DNA from: Candidatus Accumulibacter appositus
Lineage (GTDB): Bacteria > Pseudomonadota > Gammaproteobacteria > Burkholderiales > Rhodocyclaceae
Direction: 5' to 3'
DNA: 55,809 bases
Assembly: GCA_000585055.1 (NCBI GenBank)
Contig: JEMX01000088.1
Coordinates: forward strand, 1 to 55,809
Shown: positions 9,850-19,202 of the stretch, in pieces
Layout of the letters: every line of letters starts with the position of its first letter
Numbering within the stretch: position 1 is the stretch's first letter
Translations under genes and position numbers: made by a program
Notes under the pieces: model-generated
Told to the model about the DNA's origin: nothing
The model's database searches: none
Seen by the model: only the letters and a program-made list of their open reading frames with translations

Positions 9850-9886
9850 GCGCCGCGCCAGAAAACAGCAAACCGTGACAAGCAGC

Positions 9887-10261
9887 TCAGCCGAGCAGCA
9901 CGCAAGCCCAGATGACCAGCACATCGAGCAAGGCCAGCAGTACGGCCGCGCTGCCAATATCCTTGGCGCGCTTGGCCAGGGGGTGGCTGTCGAGTGAAAT
10001 CCGGTCCACAGTTGCCTCGATCGCCGAGTTGAGCAACTCGACGATCAGCACCAGCAGCACGCTGCCGATCATCAGCGCCAGGCCAACGCCGTCGGGTGCC
10101 ACCAGGCAAGCCAGCGGTATCAGCAGCGCGGCAAGCAGCACTTCCTGGCGAAAAGCGTCCTCGGCAAGATAGGCGGCGCGCAGCCCCGCCAGCGAATAGT
10201 GGAAAGCATTCCATACCCGCTGCAATCCGGTTTTTCCCTTGAAGGGGCTTTCGTCACGCAC
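9887..10261 (-). CDS. dgkA: Diacylglycerol kinase (small membrane type)
   Basis: DgkA phosphorylates diacylglycerol to phosphatidate at the inner membrane, recycling lipid released during periplasmic glucan or lipopolysaccharide modification. The 124-residue protein has an amphipathic N-terminus (GLQRVWNAFHYSLAGLRAAY), the conserved EDAFRQE segment, and three membrane helices. The family signature ELLNSAIEATVDRI lies between helices two and three. The gene is convergent with ftsX (37 bases between the stops) and divergent from rpiA. Confidence 0.95.
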   Translation of the reverse strand: MRDESPFKGKTGLQRVWNAFHYSLAGLRAAYLAEDAFRQEVLLAALLIPLACLVAPDGVGLALMIGSVLLVLIVELLNSAIEATVDRISLDSHPLAKRAKDIGSAAVLLALLDVLVIWACVLLG

Positions 10262-10367
10262 GGCTTTCTCCCTGCCCTTGGGCGATGAGCCGCAAGTATA
10301 CCGGCGCCACCGTCAGATCGCTGATCGAGGCACTCCGCCGCTCGCCGCGGCCAGGCAACAGCCAAAG

Positions 10368-10397
10368 CTGTCATCGCTGGCAGCGCTTCGCTACAAT
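10368..10397 (+). promoter_or_regulatory. Candidate promoter for rpiA
   Basis: CTGTCA (10368-10373), an 18-base spacer and TACAAT (10392-10397) precede rpiA by about 53 bases. The -10 matches the TACAAT form often seen in GC-rich betaproteobacteria, while the -35 is weak. It lies in the 189-base divergent gap with dgkA. I see no other clear signal in that gap. Confidence 0.35.
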
Positions 10398-10450
10398 GCC
10401 GCCCTATTCAGGCATTCATGCTTTCACACACCCACTGACAGAACCCAGCA

Positions 10451-11131
10451 ATGACCCCGACCCCGGATGAACTGAAGAGAGCCGTCGCGCGCGCGGCCCT
10501 TGCTTACCTAATCGACGGAGAAACCGTCGGCGTTGGAACGGGATCGACCGCCAACTGTTTCATTGATGAGCTGGCCGGAATTCGGCACCGAATCCGCGGC
10601 GCCGTGGCGAGTTCCGAAGCCAGCCGCCAGCGACTCGAAGGGCACGGCATCCCGGTCTTCGAGCTCGACAACGTGAACGACATCCCGGTATACGTGGACG
10701 GCGCCGACGAGATCAACGCCGCGCTGCAGATGATCAAGGGCGGCGGCGGCGCCCTGACCCGCGAAAAGATTGTCGCCGCGGTGGCCAGCAAATTCGTCTG
10801 CATTGCCGACGGCAGCAAGCTGGTATCAGTGCTCGGCCACTTTCCGCTACCCGTTGAAGTCATTCCGATGGCCCTCGGCCACGTCCGACGCCAACTGGCA
10901 GCAATCGGCGGTACGCCCGTACTGCGCGAAGGTTTTGTCACCGACAACGGCAATCTGATCGTGGACCTCAAGGGACTGTCAATCGTCGACGCCACCGCGT
11001 TGGAAGCGCGGATCAACCAGATCGTCGGCGTGGTGACCAACGGCCTGTTCGCCCAGCGCCCGGCCGATGTCTGTCTGCTCGCTACGGCCAGCGGTGTGCA
11101 GACGCTGACCGCGGATCCGGCAGGCGTCTAG
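10451..11131 (+). CDS. rpiA: Ribose-5-phosphate isomerase A
   Basis: RpiA interconverts ribose 5-phosphate and ribulose 5-phosphate in the non-oxidative pentose phosphate pathway. The 226-residue protein shows the phosphate-binding loop [14 protein letters not shown], the active-site segment DGADEIN (catalytic Asp and Glu), and [13 protein letters not shown] with the catalytic lysine. Length and order match the family. Its TAG stop overlaps the TAG stop of the convergent yggX gene within the shared sequence CTAG. Confidence 0.96.
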   Translation: MTPTPDELKRAVARAALAYLIDGETVGVGTGSTANCFIDELAGIRHRIRGAVASSEASRQRLEGHGIPVFELDNVNDIPVYVDGADEINAALQMIKGGGGALTREKIVAAVASKFVCIADGSKLVSVLGHFPLPVEVIPMALGHVRRQLAAIGGTPVLREGFVTDNGNLIVDLKGLSIVDATALEARINQIVGVVTNGLFAQRPADVCLLATASGVQTLTADPAGV

Positions 11132-11400
11132 GCCTTGGGCGGTACGTATCCCTGCACCGCATCGGCACCACTGCCAAAGAAATGCCTCTCCAGCTGCTCC
11201 GCCAGATACTTGCGGTGTGCGGCATCGGCAAGATTGAGGCGATTCTCGTTGATGATCATGGTCTGCATGCGAACCCATTGCTGCCATGCTTCCTGGGAGA
11301 CCTGTTCATAAATGCGCTTGCCCAGCTCGCCCGGATAGGGCGGAAAATCAAGCCCTTCAGCCTCACGACCCAGCTTGATGCAATTGACCATTCTTGCCAT
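11128..11400 (-). CDS. yggX: YggX-family Fe(2+)-trafficking / oxidative damage protection protein
   Basis: YggX-family proteins are small cytosolic factors linked to iron handling and protection of Fe-S clusters from oxidants. The 90-residue protein from ATG 11400 reads [20 protein letters not shown], which contains the conserved N-terminal cysteine and the [18 protein letters not shown] core. The [14 protein letters not shown] ending is also typical. An upstream in-frame ATG at 11409 would add three residues. It is the last gene of a minus-strand run after argA, 97 bases downstream of it. Confidence 0.93.
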   Translation of the reverse strand: MARMVNCIKLGREAEGLDFPPYPGELGKRIYEQVSQEAWQQWVRMQTMIINENRLNLADAAHRKYLAEQLERHFFGSGADAVQGYVPPKA

Positions 11401-11497
11401 GCAACCCACTCCTTGAACACGCGGCGGATAATCCGCAGCGCCAAACGTTATGCGTCCCCGCCAGCCGCTCGGACCCGGCGGGAGACACGGGAAAAAG

Positions 11498-12817
11498 CTA
11501 GAGATATTTGATCAGCACCTTGGAACGACGCTGCAGGTTGTAAACCAGCCGCTTTTCGGCCGGCAGCTGGTCAATCTGACGGACAATGAAACCGCGCTCC
11601 CTGAACCACTGCGAAGTCACTGTCGTCAGCACGAACAGGCGCTTGACTCCTGCAGCGCGCGCCTTGCCCTCGATACGCTTCATCAGCAGTGCGCCGTAAC
11701 CCCAACGACGGTAATGCGGGTGCACGGCCACGCAAGCCAGCTCTGCCTCTTCGGCCCCATACGGGTAAAGCGCCGCACAGGCGACGATCACCCGATCGTG
11801 CTCAACCACCGAGAAGCGCGAAATCTCGCGCTCGAGCAGCTCTCGTGAACGGCGAACCAGCGAACCTTCCTCTTCGAGCGGTTCGATCAGGGCCACCAGG
11901 CCACCGATATCGTCGGGACGCGCGTCGCGCAGGATTTCAAGCGACTCGCGGCTGATTACCGTGCCCACGCCATCACGCGTAAACAGCTCGCGCAAAAGCG
12001 TACCGTCCTCATCGTAGCCGATCATGTGCACGCGTCCGACCCCGGCACGGCAAACGCGCACGGCGCAGGGAAGATAGCGCTTCAGATCACTAGACAGCCA
12101 GTCACCGAGACTGACCAGTCGCTCGGCCGCGTCTACCGTCAACTCGTCGAGCAGCGCGCCGTCGATATCGGTGGCCCCGCGGCTGTCGGTCAGAAAAACA
12201 AGCTTGTCCACCGGCAGCGAGGAGGCGACCGCCTCGGCCACCTCCTCCACCGCGAGATTGAAGATCTCTCCGGTCGGGCTCGACCCCAGGCAGGACAACA
12301 GAACGATGTTGCCGAGACCCAACTGTGCGCGAATTCCCTCGCTATCGACCTTGCGCACTTGGCCGGAATACTGCAGGTCGACCCCATCGAGCACTCCGAG
12401 CGGGCGCGCGGTCACGAAATTGCCGCCGACCACCCTGATCGTGCTGTTGGCCATCGGCGTATCGGCGAGGCCCTGCGAGAGCAGGGCCTCGATCCTGACG
12501 TAGATGCTGCCCACCGCGTTGATTGCGCAGTCGAGTGCGTTGGCGTCGGTCACCCGGTAGTTGCCGTGATAGACCGACTCCAGCCCTCTTTGCCGCAGCA
12601 ACTCCTCGATCTGAGGCCGCGCGCCGTGAACCAGAATCAGGCGGACACCAAGCGCCGCCAGGAGGTTGACGTCGTAGGCCAAGGTACGTGCCAACGGCCC
12701 GGCGATCGCCTTGCCGCCAAAGGCGATCAGAAAGGTCTTGCCACGAAACAGATTGACGTACGGCGCAACCGAACGGAACCAGACAACGAAGTGGGCAGAA
12801 CTGAAGTCCTCGGACAT
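11498..12817 (-). CDS. argA: Amino-acid N-acetyltransferase (N-acetylglutamate synthase)
   Basis: ArgA acetylates glutamate from acetyl-CoA, the committed first step of arginine synthesis, and is normally feedback-inhibited by arginine. The 439-residue protein has the two expected parts. An N-terminal amino-acid-kinase-like domain contains [12 protein letters not shown] and [15 protein letters not shown]-terminal GNAT domain has the acetyl-CoA loop [17 protein letters not shown]. The gene follows the PPK2-type gene with a single base between stop and start, so the two are likely co-transcribed. Confidence 0.95.
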   Translation of the reverse strand: MSEDFSSAHFVVWFRSVAPYVNLFRGKTFLIAFGGKAIAGPLARTLAYDVNLLAALGVRLILVHGARPQIEELLRQRGLESVYHGNYRVTDANALDCAINAVGSIYVRIEALLSQGLADTPMANSTIRVVGGNFVTARPLGVLDGVDLQYSGQVRKVDSEGIRAQLGLGNIVLLSCLGSSPTGEIFNLAVEEVAEAVASSLPVDKLVFLTDSRGATDIDGALLDELTVDAAERLVSLGDWLSSDLKRYLPCAVRVCRAGVGRVHMIGYDEDGTLLRELFTRDGVGTVISRESLEILRDARPDDIGGLVALIEPLEEEGSLVRRSRELLEREISRFSVVEHDRVIVACAALYPYGAEEAELACVAVHPHYRRWGYGALLMKRIEGKARAAGVKRLFVLTTVTSQWFRERGFIVRQIDQLPAEKRLVYNLQRRSKVLIKYL

Positions 12818-12818
12818 G

Positions 12819-14438
12819 TCACTCCGTCGGCTCGGCCTTCTCGCTGCCCTGGTCGCCGTTCGCCGCTTTCGCGGCCTCTTTCGTCTCCTTGGCTTCCTTG
12901 GCTTCCTTGGCTTCCTTGGCCTTCGAAGACTTCGAGACCTTCGGTTCTTTCATCGGCTCGACCTGCAACTCCGTCTCGAGACGCTGGCAGATCGTCCGGA
13001 TGATCTTGACGCGGGCAAAATACTTGTCATTGGCTTCGACGACCGTCCACGGGGCGGTTCCGGAGCTGGTACGGTCAATCATGTCGCAGACCGCCTCATG
13101 GTAGGGCCCCGCTTTCTCGCGGTTGCGCCAATCTTCCTCGGTAATCTTGAAGCGCTTGTGTTCGACCTCCGCACGCCCCTCGAAGCGCTTGAGCTGCTCC
13201 TCATCACTGATCTGCAGCCAGAACTTGATGACGATCCCGCCGGCATGATTGATGTCATGCTCGAAATCGTTGATCTCGGCGTAAGCGCGCGACCAGTCGG
13301 CTTCGCTGCAGAAACCTTCGACCCGCTCGACCAGTACCCGACCGTACCAGGTTCGGTCGAAAATGGTCACCCGCCCGAGGCGCGGCATATGCCGCCAGAA
13401 ACGCCACAGGTAGGGATGGGCGAGTTCCTCCTGGGTCGGTGCGGCAACCGGGATGATGCGATACTGGCGAGCATCCATGGCCGACATCACGCGGCGGATG
13501 GCGCCTCCCTTGCCGGCGGCATCGGAGCCCTCGAAAGCGAGGATCAAGGCTCGCTTGGTGAATTCCGGGTGACGCATCAGTTCCGCCAAACGCCCCTGCC
13601 ACCTGGCGAGTTCAGCCGAATAGACGTCCTTTGGCAAGCTCTGCGAGAGGTCAAGCGCACTGAGCACATCCAGACTGTCGATCCGCGGCGTTATCGGCGG
13701 CGCCACTGGCGCACTCTGCTCGCGCTTGTCGGCCAGGCGCTTCTGCATCGCTTCGAGGATGGTCTTGCCGACGGTCAGGGAGCGATAACGATCGTCCGTA
13801 CCCTCGACAATGATCCACGGCGCCCCGGGCGTACTTGTCGTGCGCAGGAGGTGGCCGGCAACCTCCTGCAACTTGTCGTAGGTCTTCAGGCGATCCCAGC
13901 TGGCCTTGGTCACCCGCCACTTGGTCAGAGGATTGGCTTCGATTGATTTCAGACGCTCCTGCTGTGCATCCTTTGAGAGGTGTATCCAGAATTTGAGGAT
14001 CAGGGCCCCCTCATTGACCAGCATGGCCTCGAAACGATTGAGCTGGTCCATCTTCTGGTCGAAATCGGCGCCCGAGATTTCCTTGGCGATGCGCTCGGCG
14101 ATCGGATGCGAATACCAGGAACCAGAAAAGATCCCGACGCGTCCGTTACGCGGCAGCGCCCGCCAGTAACGCCACATCGAAGGACGCGCCTTTTCTTCGG
14201 CAGTCGGCGCGTAGAACGCATGCGTCGACAGATAGCGCGGATCCATCCACTCGTAGAGCGCATTGATCGTGTCACCCTTGCCCGACCCATCGACGCCGCT
14301 GATCAGGATGATCACCGGGAAGCTGCCATTGGCGCGCAACAACTCCTGCGTTTCGAGCAGGGCCGCGCGTAAAGCGGGCACCTCCTCGCGGTAGGTTGCC
14401 TTGTCGATCTTATGTCCCAGTTCGGCCGATTCAAACAT
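12819..14438 (-). CDS. pap: Polyphosphate:AMP phosphotransferase (two-domain PPK2 family)
   Basis: This cytosolic enzyme class uses polyphosphate to phosphorylate AMP to ADP. The 539-residue protein carries two PPK2 domains. The second has a complete Walker A (EGSDAAGKGG, 303-312) and the Walker B/lid motif FDRTWYGRVLVERV. The first has a good Walker A (GVDGSGKGD, 48-56), but its equivalent of FDRTWYGR reads FSGSWYSH, losing the aspartate and arginine, so it is probably structural. The C-terminus ends in a lysine/alanine/glutamate-rich tail encoded by short tandem repeats. The gene overlaps rsmE by 8 bases and is one base upstream of argA. Its role fits a polyphosphate-accumulating lifestyle. 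Confidence 0.92.
   Translation of the reverse strand: MFESAELGHKIDKATYREEVPALRAALLETQELLRANGSFPVIILISGVDGSGKGDTINALYEWMDPRYLSTHAFYAPTAEEKARPSMWRYWRALPRNGRVGIFSGSWYSHPIAERIAKEISGADFDQKMDQLNRFEAMLVNEGALILKFWIHLSKDAQQERLKSIEANPLTKWRVTKASWDRLKTYDKLQEVAGHLLRTTSTPGAPWIIVEGTDDRYRSLTVGKTILEAMQKRLADKREQSAPVAPPITPRIDSLDVLSALDLSQSLPKDVYSAELARWQGRLAELMRHPEFTKRALILAFEGSDAAGKGGAIRRVMSAMDARQYRIIPVAAPTQEELAHPYLWRFWRHMPRLGRVTIFDRTWYGRVLVERVEGFCSEADWSRAYAEINDFEHDINHAGGIVIKFWLQISDEEQLKRFEGRAEVEHKRFKITEEDWRNREKAGPYHEAVCDMIDRTSSGTAPWTVVEANDKYFARVKIIRTICQRLETELQVEPMKEPKVSKSSKAKEAKEAKEAKETKEAAKAANGDQGSEKAEPTE
12891..12917 (-). repeat. 9-bp tandem repeat encoding the (KEA)n tail of the PPK2 protein
   Basis: GGCTTCCTT is repeated exactly three times on the plus strand (12891-12917), with a degenerate unit on the left side. 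On the minus strand it encodes Lys-Glu-Ala triplets near the C-terminus of the PPK2-type protein. The unit is a multiple of three, so changes in copy number would lengthen or shorten the tail without breaking the frame. Confidence 0.85.
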
Positions 14439-15195
14439 CAGTCACCTCCTCCTTCAAGTCACCCCACAAAAACTGGACTGCCGCCAGTGCCGCCAGCCCA
14501 GCGGTCTCGGTACGCAGGATACGCGGCCCGAGACGTAGTGACAAAAAACCGCACTGCGACGCCAGTTGCATTTCCTCTGCCGCCAGCCCACCCTCGGCGC
14601 CGATCAGCAGTTCAATATACGTACCCGCGCCAGGCACTGGGACGCTGCTCAGAGCGCGTCCGGCGGCCGGCGCCAACAGCAGGCGCAGGACATTCGGCTC
14701 GCAGCCGCGCTGCAGCCAATCGTCAAGGCTTTCCGGCGCCACGACTTCCGGAAGACGATTTCGTCCGCACTGTTCGCAGGCGGCGACGACGACAGCGCGC
14801 CAATGCTCGAGCCGACGTACCGCGCGCTGATCGGCAAGGCGCACCACACTACGCCGCGAGATCACCGGCACGATACGCTGAACGCCGAGTTCGACGGCCT
14901 TCTGCACCGTCAGATCCATTTTGTCGCCCGCCTGCAGCGCCTGCACCAAGGTAATCGAAAGCGGCGATTCCCGCTCGACGGGCGAGTAGCCGAGCACCTC
15001 GACAGCGACTCGTGAACGCTCGACAAGCACTATTCGTGCTGAATATTCCCCCCCCGCGCCGGTAAACAACGTCAAGGCAGCGCCGCTGCGCAGGCGCAAG
15101 ACCTTGCTCGCATGATGCGCCACGCGCTCGGGCAAGTCGGCGCGCGCGCCAACCGCCAGCGGAATCGGGCAATGAAAACGGGGATCATTCACCAT
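14431..15195 (-). CDS. rsmE: 16S rRNA (uracil(1498)-N(3))-methyltransferase
   Basis: RsmE methylates U1498 in the decoding region of 16S rRNA. From ATG 15195 the protein has 254 residues, with an N-terminal PUA-like domain (VAHHASKVLRLRSG, LFTGAGGEYSA) and a C-terminal SPOUT knot. Signatures include LVQALQAGDKMDLTVQKAVELG, LLIGAEGGLAAEE and LGPRILRTETA. The frame is open further upstream, but MVNDPRFHCP is the usual start. It overlaps the PPK2 gene by 8 bases and diverges from the thioredoxin-like gene. A TATAAT box on the minus strand just ahead of the start may be part of its promoter. Confidence 0.94.
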   Translation of the reverse strand: MVNDPRFHCPIPLAVGARADLPERVAHHASKVLRLRSGAALTLFTGAGGEYSARIVLVERSRVAVEVLGYSPVERESPLSITLVQALQAGDKMDLTVQKAVELGVQRIVPVISRRSVVRLADQRAVRRLEHWRAVVVAACEQCGRNRLPEVVAPESLDDWLQRGCEPNVLRLLLAPAAGRALSSVPVPGAGTYIELLIGAEGGLAAEEMQLASQCGFLSLRLGPRILRTETAGLAALAAVQFLWGDLKEEVTDV

Positions 15196-15249
15196 GCTAT
15201 TATAAAAGCTTAACTTTTGGACGGTCGTTCTTTGGAGGCAGGTTTTGTC

Positions 15250-15801
15250 ATGGCGCTCAATACACCGGTGTGTGACTTCGGCTGGCGAGCAGTCGATTTT
15301 GAACTCGAAGACACCACAGGAGCAAGGCACAGCCTCGACTCGCTGCGGGGCCCGAAGGGCCTGCTGTTGATGTTCATCTGCAACCACTGCCCCTATGTCA
15401 AGGCAATCATCGATCGCATCTGTCGTGACGCACGCGAAGTGCAATCCCTGGGCGTCGGCGTCGCCGCGATCATGAGCAACGACCCCAGCGAATACCCCGA
15501 GGATTCCCCTGAAAACATGCAGAAACTGGCGCGCCAGCTCAACTTCTCCTTCCCCTACCTCTACGACGCGACGCAGAAGGTCGCGCGCAGCTACGCAGCC
15601 GTTTGCACGCCGGACTTCTTTGCTTTCAACGACCAGCTGGAACTGCAGTATCGCGGCCGTCTCGACGCCAGCGGCCGCATGCCGGCAGCAGCCGATGCTC
15701 GACGCGAACTACTGGAAGCCATGCACATGATCGCCGAAACCGGACAAGGGCCACGCGAACAAACGGCCAGCATCGGTTGTTCGATCAAGTGGCGCGCCTG
15801 A
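15250..15801 (+). CDS. Thioredoxin-fold protein (cytosolic AhpC/TSA- or TlpA-like)
   Basis: The 183-residue protein has no signal peptide and a thioredoxin-like fold with CNHCPYVK as its redox motif (a CxxC inside a CxHCPYVKA signature). A distal AAVCTPDFFAF segment supplies the cis-Pro region. This belongs to a broad group of uncharacterised thioredoxin-family proteins rather than to a named peroxiredoxin. Start 15250 begins MALNTPVCDFGW; a TTG further up at 15217 is less likely. It lies 6 bases ahead of the inositol-monophosphatase gene, so the two are probably one unit. A role as a thiol peroxidase or reductase is only an inference from the fold. Confidence 0.82.
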   Translation: MALNTPVCDFGWRAVDFELEDTTGARHSLDSLRGPKGLLLMFICNHCPYVKAIIDRICRDAREVQSLGVGVAAIMSNDPSEYPEDSPENMQKLARQLNFSFPYLYDATQKVARSYAAVCTPDFFAFNDQLELQYRGRLDASGRMPAAADARRELLEAMHMIAETGQGPREQTASIGCSIKWRA

Positions 15802-15807
15802 TTGACG

Positions 15808-16695
15808 ATGAACGGTATCGATAACGCGGCCAGACTAGCGGCCGCTGACAGCGAACTCAAACGGATGCTTGACGGGGTCGTCGTGCTTGTCCGCGAAGTG
15901 GCGCAGCGCGAGATCATGCCGCGCTTTTTGCGCGTCGTTCACGATCAGCGCAAAGACGACGGCTCCTTCTGCTCGGAAGCCGATCTGGCTGCCCAACACT
16001 TTCTCCATGACCGCCTGCTGGAGATCCGAGACTGCCCGATCATTGGCGAAGAGATGACGCCGGCGATTCAGCACGAAGCCTGGCATGGCGGCAGCAACGA
16101 CCACGACGGCTTGTGGTGCATCGACCCGATCGACGGCACCACGAACTTCATCAATGGTCTCCCCGTCTTTGCCGTCTCGGTGGCCTGGATCCGCGAGCGG
16201 CGGACACGCCTGGCGGTGACCTACAACCCGATCACCGACGAGATGTTCTACGCCCGCGAAGGCAATGGCGCCTACCTCAATGGCCGCCGCCTGCCGCTGC
16301 GCGAGGTCACAGCCGACATCGGGCGGGCGGTCGGTGGCGTGGACTTCAAGCGCATCCCGAAGCCACTCGCCGATCGCATTGCGGTCAACCCGCCGTTCTA
16401 CTCACAGCGCAACTTCGGCAGTTCGACTCTCGACTGGTGCAACCTCGCTGCCGGCCGTCTCGATCTCTACCTGCATGGCGGCCAGAAGCTCTGGGACTAC
16501 GCGGCTGGCAGCCTCATCCTGCGCGAAAGCGGCGGACAGGTGTGCACCCTGAGCAACGACGACTACGACGCGGAAGATGTCTGGCGCCGCTCGGTGATCG
16601 CCGCGCTCAACCCGACGGTGTTCGAAACCTGGCGCAACTGGGTACGACAGAATAGCGTACCGGCGGCGACCACCACAGCAGCCGTCGCAAAGTAG
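15808..16695 (+). CDS. Inositol-monophosphatase family enzyme, possible histidinol-phosphatase
   Basis: The 295-residue protein has the metal-dependent phosphatase signature of the family: a glutamate in IIGEEM, the WCIDPIDGTTNFINGLPVF motif with three metal-binding acids, and the C-terminal KLWDYAAG motif. Members act on inositol phosphates, fructose-1,6-bisphosphate, adenosine bisphosphate or histidinol phosphate. The his cluster in this window encodes a HisB with only the dehydratase domain and no obvious histidinol-phosphatase. An IMPase-type HisN role for this gene is therefore attractive but unproven. ATG 15808 follows the upstream stop by 6 bases; a TTG at 15802 in the same frame is possible. 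Confidence 0.85.
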   Translation: MNGIDNAARLAAADSELKRMLDGVVVLVREVAQREIMPRFLRVVHDQRKDDGSFCSEADLAAQHFLHDRLLEIRDCPIIGEEMTPAIQHEAWHGGSNDHDGLWCIDPIDGTTNFINGLPVFAVSVAWIRERRTRLAVTYNPITDEMFYAREGNGAYLNGRRLPLREVTADIGRAVGGVDFKRIPKPLADRIAVNPPFYSQRNFGSSTLDWCNLAAGRLDLYLHGGQKLWDYAAGSLILRESGGQVCTLSNDDYDAEDVWRRSVIAALNPTVFETWRNWVRQNSVPAATTTAAVAK

Positions 16696-16732
16696 GCGGC
16701 GAGCAAGCTGGTGGCTGGCCGGAGAGCCTTGC

Positions 16733-17886
16733 TCATAGTTCTCCTGCGGTCTGCCAACTGACGGCCAGCGGCGTGGCGATCTCGCCCGCATCGAGCGAAG
16801 CCGCCACGGCGAGGCGCTCGCCCGCGCAATTCAGACCGGCGCGCTGCAGCCAGTCTTCGTTGTAATAGGTCTTGGCGTAGCGCTGCCCGGAATCACAAAG
16901 CAGAGTCACCACCGAGCCGCTTTCGCCGCTGGCGCGCATCTGCTCCATGCACGCCAGCGCGGCGAGCAGATTGGTGCCCGTCGAAGGACCGACGCCACGG
17001 CCCAGACGCGCCGACAGCTCGTGCATCGCCGCCACCGACCAGACGTCCGGCACCTTGACCATGGCATCGATCACCTCGGGCAGAAACGACGCCTCGACGC
17101 GTGGCCGACCAATACCTTCGATCCGTGATCCTTCGTAGAGACGCAGCTGCGGGTCGCGGCTACGGTAGTGCTCGAAGAAAACCGAGAACTCGGCGTCTGC
17201 TGCACAGACGCGCGTTGGCCGCGCCCGGTAGTGTACGTAGCGGCCAAGCGTGGCGACGGTACCGCCGGTACCCGCACTCGATACCAGCCAGCTCGGAACA
17301 GGGTGCTTCTCGAGCCGCATCTGTTCAAAAATAGACTCCGCGATATTGTTGTTGGAACGCCAATCGGTCGCCCGCTCGGCATAGGTAAACTGGTCCATGT
17401 AGTGGCCGTCGAGTTCGTCTGCCAGCCGCTGCGACTCACTGTAAATGCTCATTGGATCGTCGATCAAATGACAGCGGCCGCCCTGGAATTCGATGGCCGT
17501 GATCTTCTCCGAGGAGGTTGAAGCGGGCATCACGGCGAGAAACGGCAAGCCGACGAGGCGGGCGAAGGCAAGCCGACGAGGCGGGCGAAATAAGCCTCCG
17601 AAACAGCCGTCGAGCCGCTGGACGCCTCGACAACCGTGCTCCCTTCGCGCAGCCAGCCATTGCACAGGGCGTAGAGAAACAGCGAGCGCGCCAGACGGTG
17701 CTTGAGGCTACCCGTGGGGTGACTGGACTCATCCTTCAGATACAGATCGACGCCTGGAAAACCGGGCAGTGGCAGAGGGATCAGGTGGGTGTCGCTGGAG
17801 CGCTGGAAGTCGGCTTCGATGCGGCGAATGGCCGCCAGCACCCAGGCCTTTTCTGCGCGACGCGTTTGTCGAGAGGGCGTATTCAT
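16733..17886 (-). pseudogene. PLP-dependent cysteine-synthase family enzyme, frame broken by a 23-bp tandem duplication
   Basis: The gene encodes a fold-type II PLP enzyme resembling cysteine synthase or cystathionine beta-synthase. The first 110 residues run from ATG 17886 and contain the PLP lysine (PTGSLKHR, K62) and the phosphate loop SSGSTAVSE. The frame then ends early at 17530 because 23 bases are duplicated (17544-17566 and 17567-17589). The rest continues in another frame, with [14 protein letters not shown], the glycine loop SSAGTGGTVATLG and a normal C-terminus ending at 16733. Removing one copy joins the parts in one frame and gives 376 residues. As written, no intact enzyme can be made. 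The substrate is not identifiable, and an assembly error is possible. Confidence 0.88.
17544..17589 (-). repeat. Perfect 23-bp tandem duplication inside the cysteine-synthase-like gene
   Basis: Positions 17544-17566 and 17567-17589 are identical and adjacent, and the flanking bases differ. On the minus strand each copy encodes FARLVGLP in the first frame. The extra 23 bases shift the downstream frame. Confidence 0.95.
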
Positions 17887-18039
17887 GCCGGGAGCTTAAC
17901 AGGCAGCAGGTGCGGGACAAAGGTGCACAGCAGCTCGCCACAGTACGCAAGCGCGGCGCAAGGGGGCGTGTGCTGTCCCGCTTTTTCGAGTAAACTTTAC
18001 TAAATTACTCAGGTATCCATCACAGGAGCTTTGGCAACC

Positions 18040-19131
18040 ATGGCTGTAACGATAGACGCCGTACAGGCGGCACTGAAGGATCTGATCGATCCGAACACCG
18101 AAAAAGATTACCTGTCGACGCGTTCGGCAAAGAACATCAAAGTCGAAGGGGCCGACGTCTCGCTCGATATTGAACTCGGCTACCCGGCAAAAACACAGCT
18201 CGACGAAATCCGTCGGACGGTGATCGAGAAGCTGAGATCAGTCCCCGGGATCGGCAATGTCAGCGCCAACATCAGCGTCAAGATCGTCGCCCATACCGTA
18301 CAGCGAGGCCTGAAGCCGCTGCCCGGCGTCAAGAACATCATCGCCGTGGCCTCGGGCAAGGGCGGCGTCGGCAAGAGCACGACCGCGGTGAACCTGGCAC
18401 TGGCGCTGGCTCAAGAGGGCGCCACGGTCGGTCTGCTCGACGCCGACATTTACGGCCCTTCACAACCGCAGATGCTCGGCCTGGCAGGCCAGAAGCCCGA
18501 GTCCGAGGACGGCAAGACCATGGATCCGCTGCGCGCGCACGGCCTGCAGGCGATGTCCATCGGCTTCATGATCGATATCGATTCGCCGATGGTCTGGCGC
18601 GGACCGATGGTCACCCAGGCCCTTGAGCAGTTGCTCAAGCAGACCGCCTGGGATGACGTCGATTATCTGATCGTCGACATGCCCCCGGGGACCGGCGACA
18701 CGCAACTGACGCTGGCGCAGAAGGTTCCCGTGACCGGCGCGGTGATCGTCACCACGCCGCAGGACATCGCGCTGATCGATGCCCGCAAGGGCCTCAAGAT
18801 GTTCGAGAAAGTCGGCATCCCGATTCTCGGCCTGGTCGAAAACATGAGCATCCACATTTGTTCGCAGTGCGGCCACGAGGAGCATATCTTCGGCCACGGC
18901 GGCGGTGCGCAGATGTGCAAGGACTACGACACCGAGTTCCTCGGCGCGCTGCCGCTCGAACTCTCGATCCGCGAGCTGACCGATGCCGGCACGCCGACGG
19001 TGGTCGGTGCGCCCGACTCCCGCGCCGCCGACATCTACCGGACGATCGCCCGCCGTCTGGCGGTCAAGGTCGCCGAGCGTAGCCGCGACATGAGCGCCAA
19101 GTTCCCGAGCATCGTCGTCCAGAACACCTGA
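18040..19131 (+). CDS. apbC: Iron-sulfur cluster carrier ATPase ApbC (Mrp/NBP35 family)
   Basis: ApbC-type proteins bind and transfer [4Fe-4S] clusters to apo-proteins in an ATP-dependent way. The 363-residue protein starts with a MIP18/DUF59-like domain (DAVQAALKDLIDP...ISVKIV). The P-loop ATPase follows with the deviant Walker A GKGGVGKST and DADIYGPSQPQMLG, and the cluster-binding CxxC is CSQCG. ATG 18040 follows AGGAG at fair spacing. The frame starts earlier at TTG 18031, which adds three residues and is less likely. A 153-base gap separates it from the divergent cysteine-synthase-like gene and includes a symmetric A/T-rich stretch near 17989-18012. Confidence 0.95.
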   Translation: MAVTIDAVQAALKDLIDPNTEKDYLSTRSAKNIKVEGADVSLDIELGYPAKTQLDEIRRTVIEKLRSVPGIGNVSANISVKIVAHTVQRGLKPLPGVKNIIAVASGKGGVGKSTTAVNLALALAQEGATVGLLDADIYGPSQPQMLGLAGQKPESEDGKTMDPLRAHGLQAMSIGFMIDIDSPMVWRGPMVTQALEQLLKQTAWDDVDYLIVDMPPGTGDTQLTLAQKVPVTGAVIVTTPQDIALIDARKGLKMFEKVGIPILGLVENMSIHICSQCGHEEHIFGHGGGAQMCKDYDTEFLGALPLELSIRELTDAGTPTVVGAPDSRAADIYRTIARRLAVKVAERSRDMSAKFPSIVVQNT

Positions 19132-19202
19132 GCACTAGCGCAGAACGCGGGCCGCTTGCGCTGCGGCATTGCGCATGGCCTTGCTGACCCTCGCCTGACA
19201 GC

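Noticed and set aside
11128..11131. rpiA and yggX stop codons share CTAG
   Set aside because: A 4-base tail-to-tail overlap is a curiosity without evident function.
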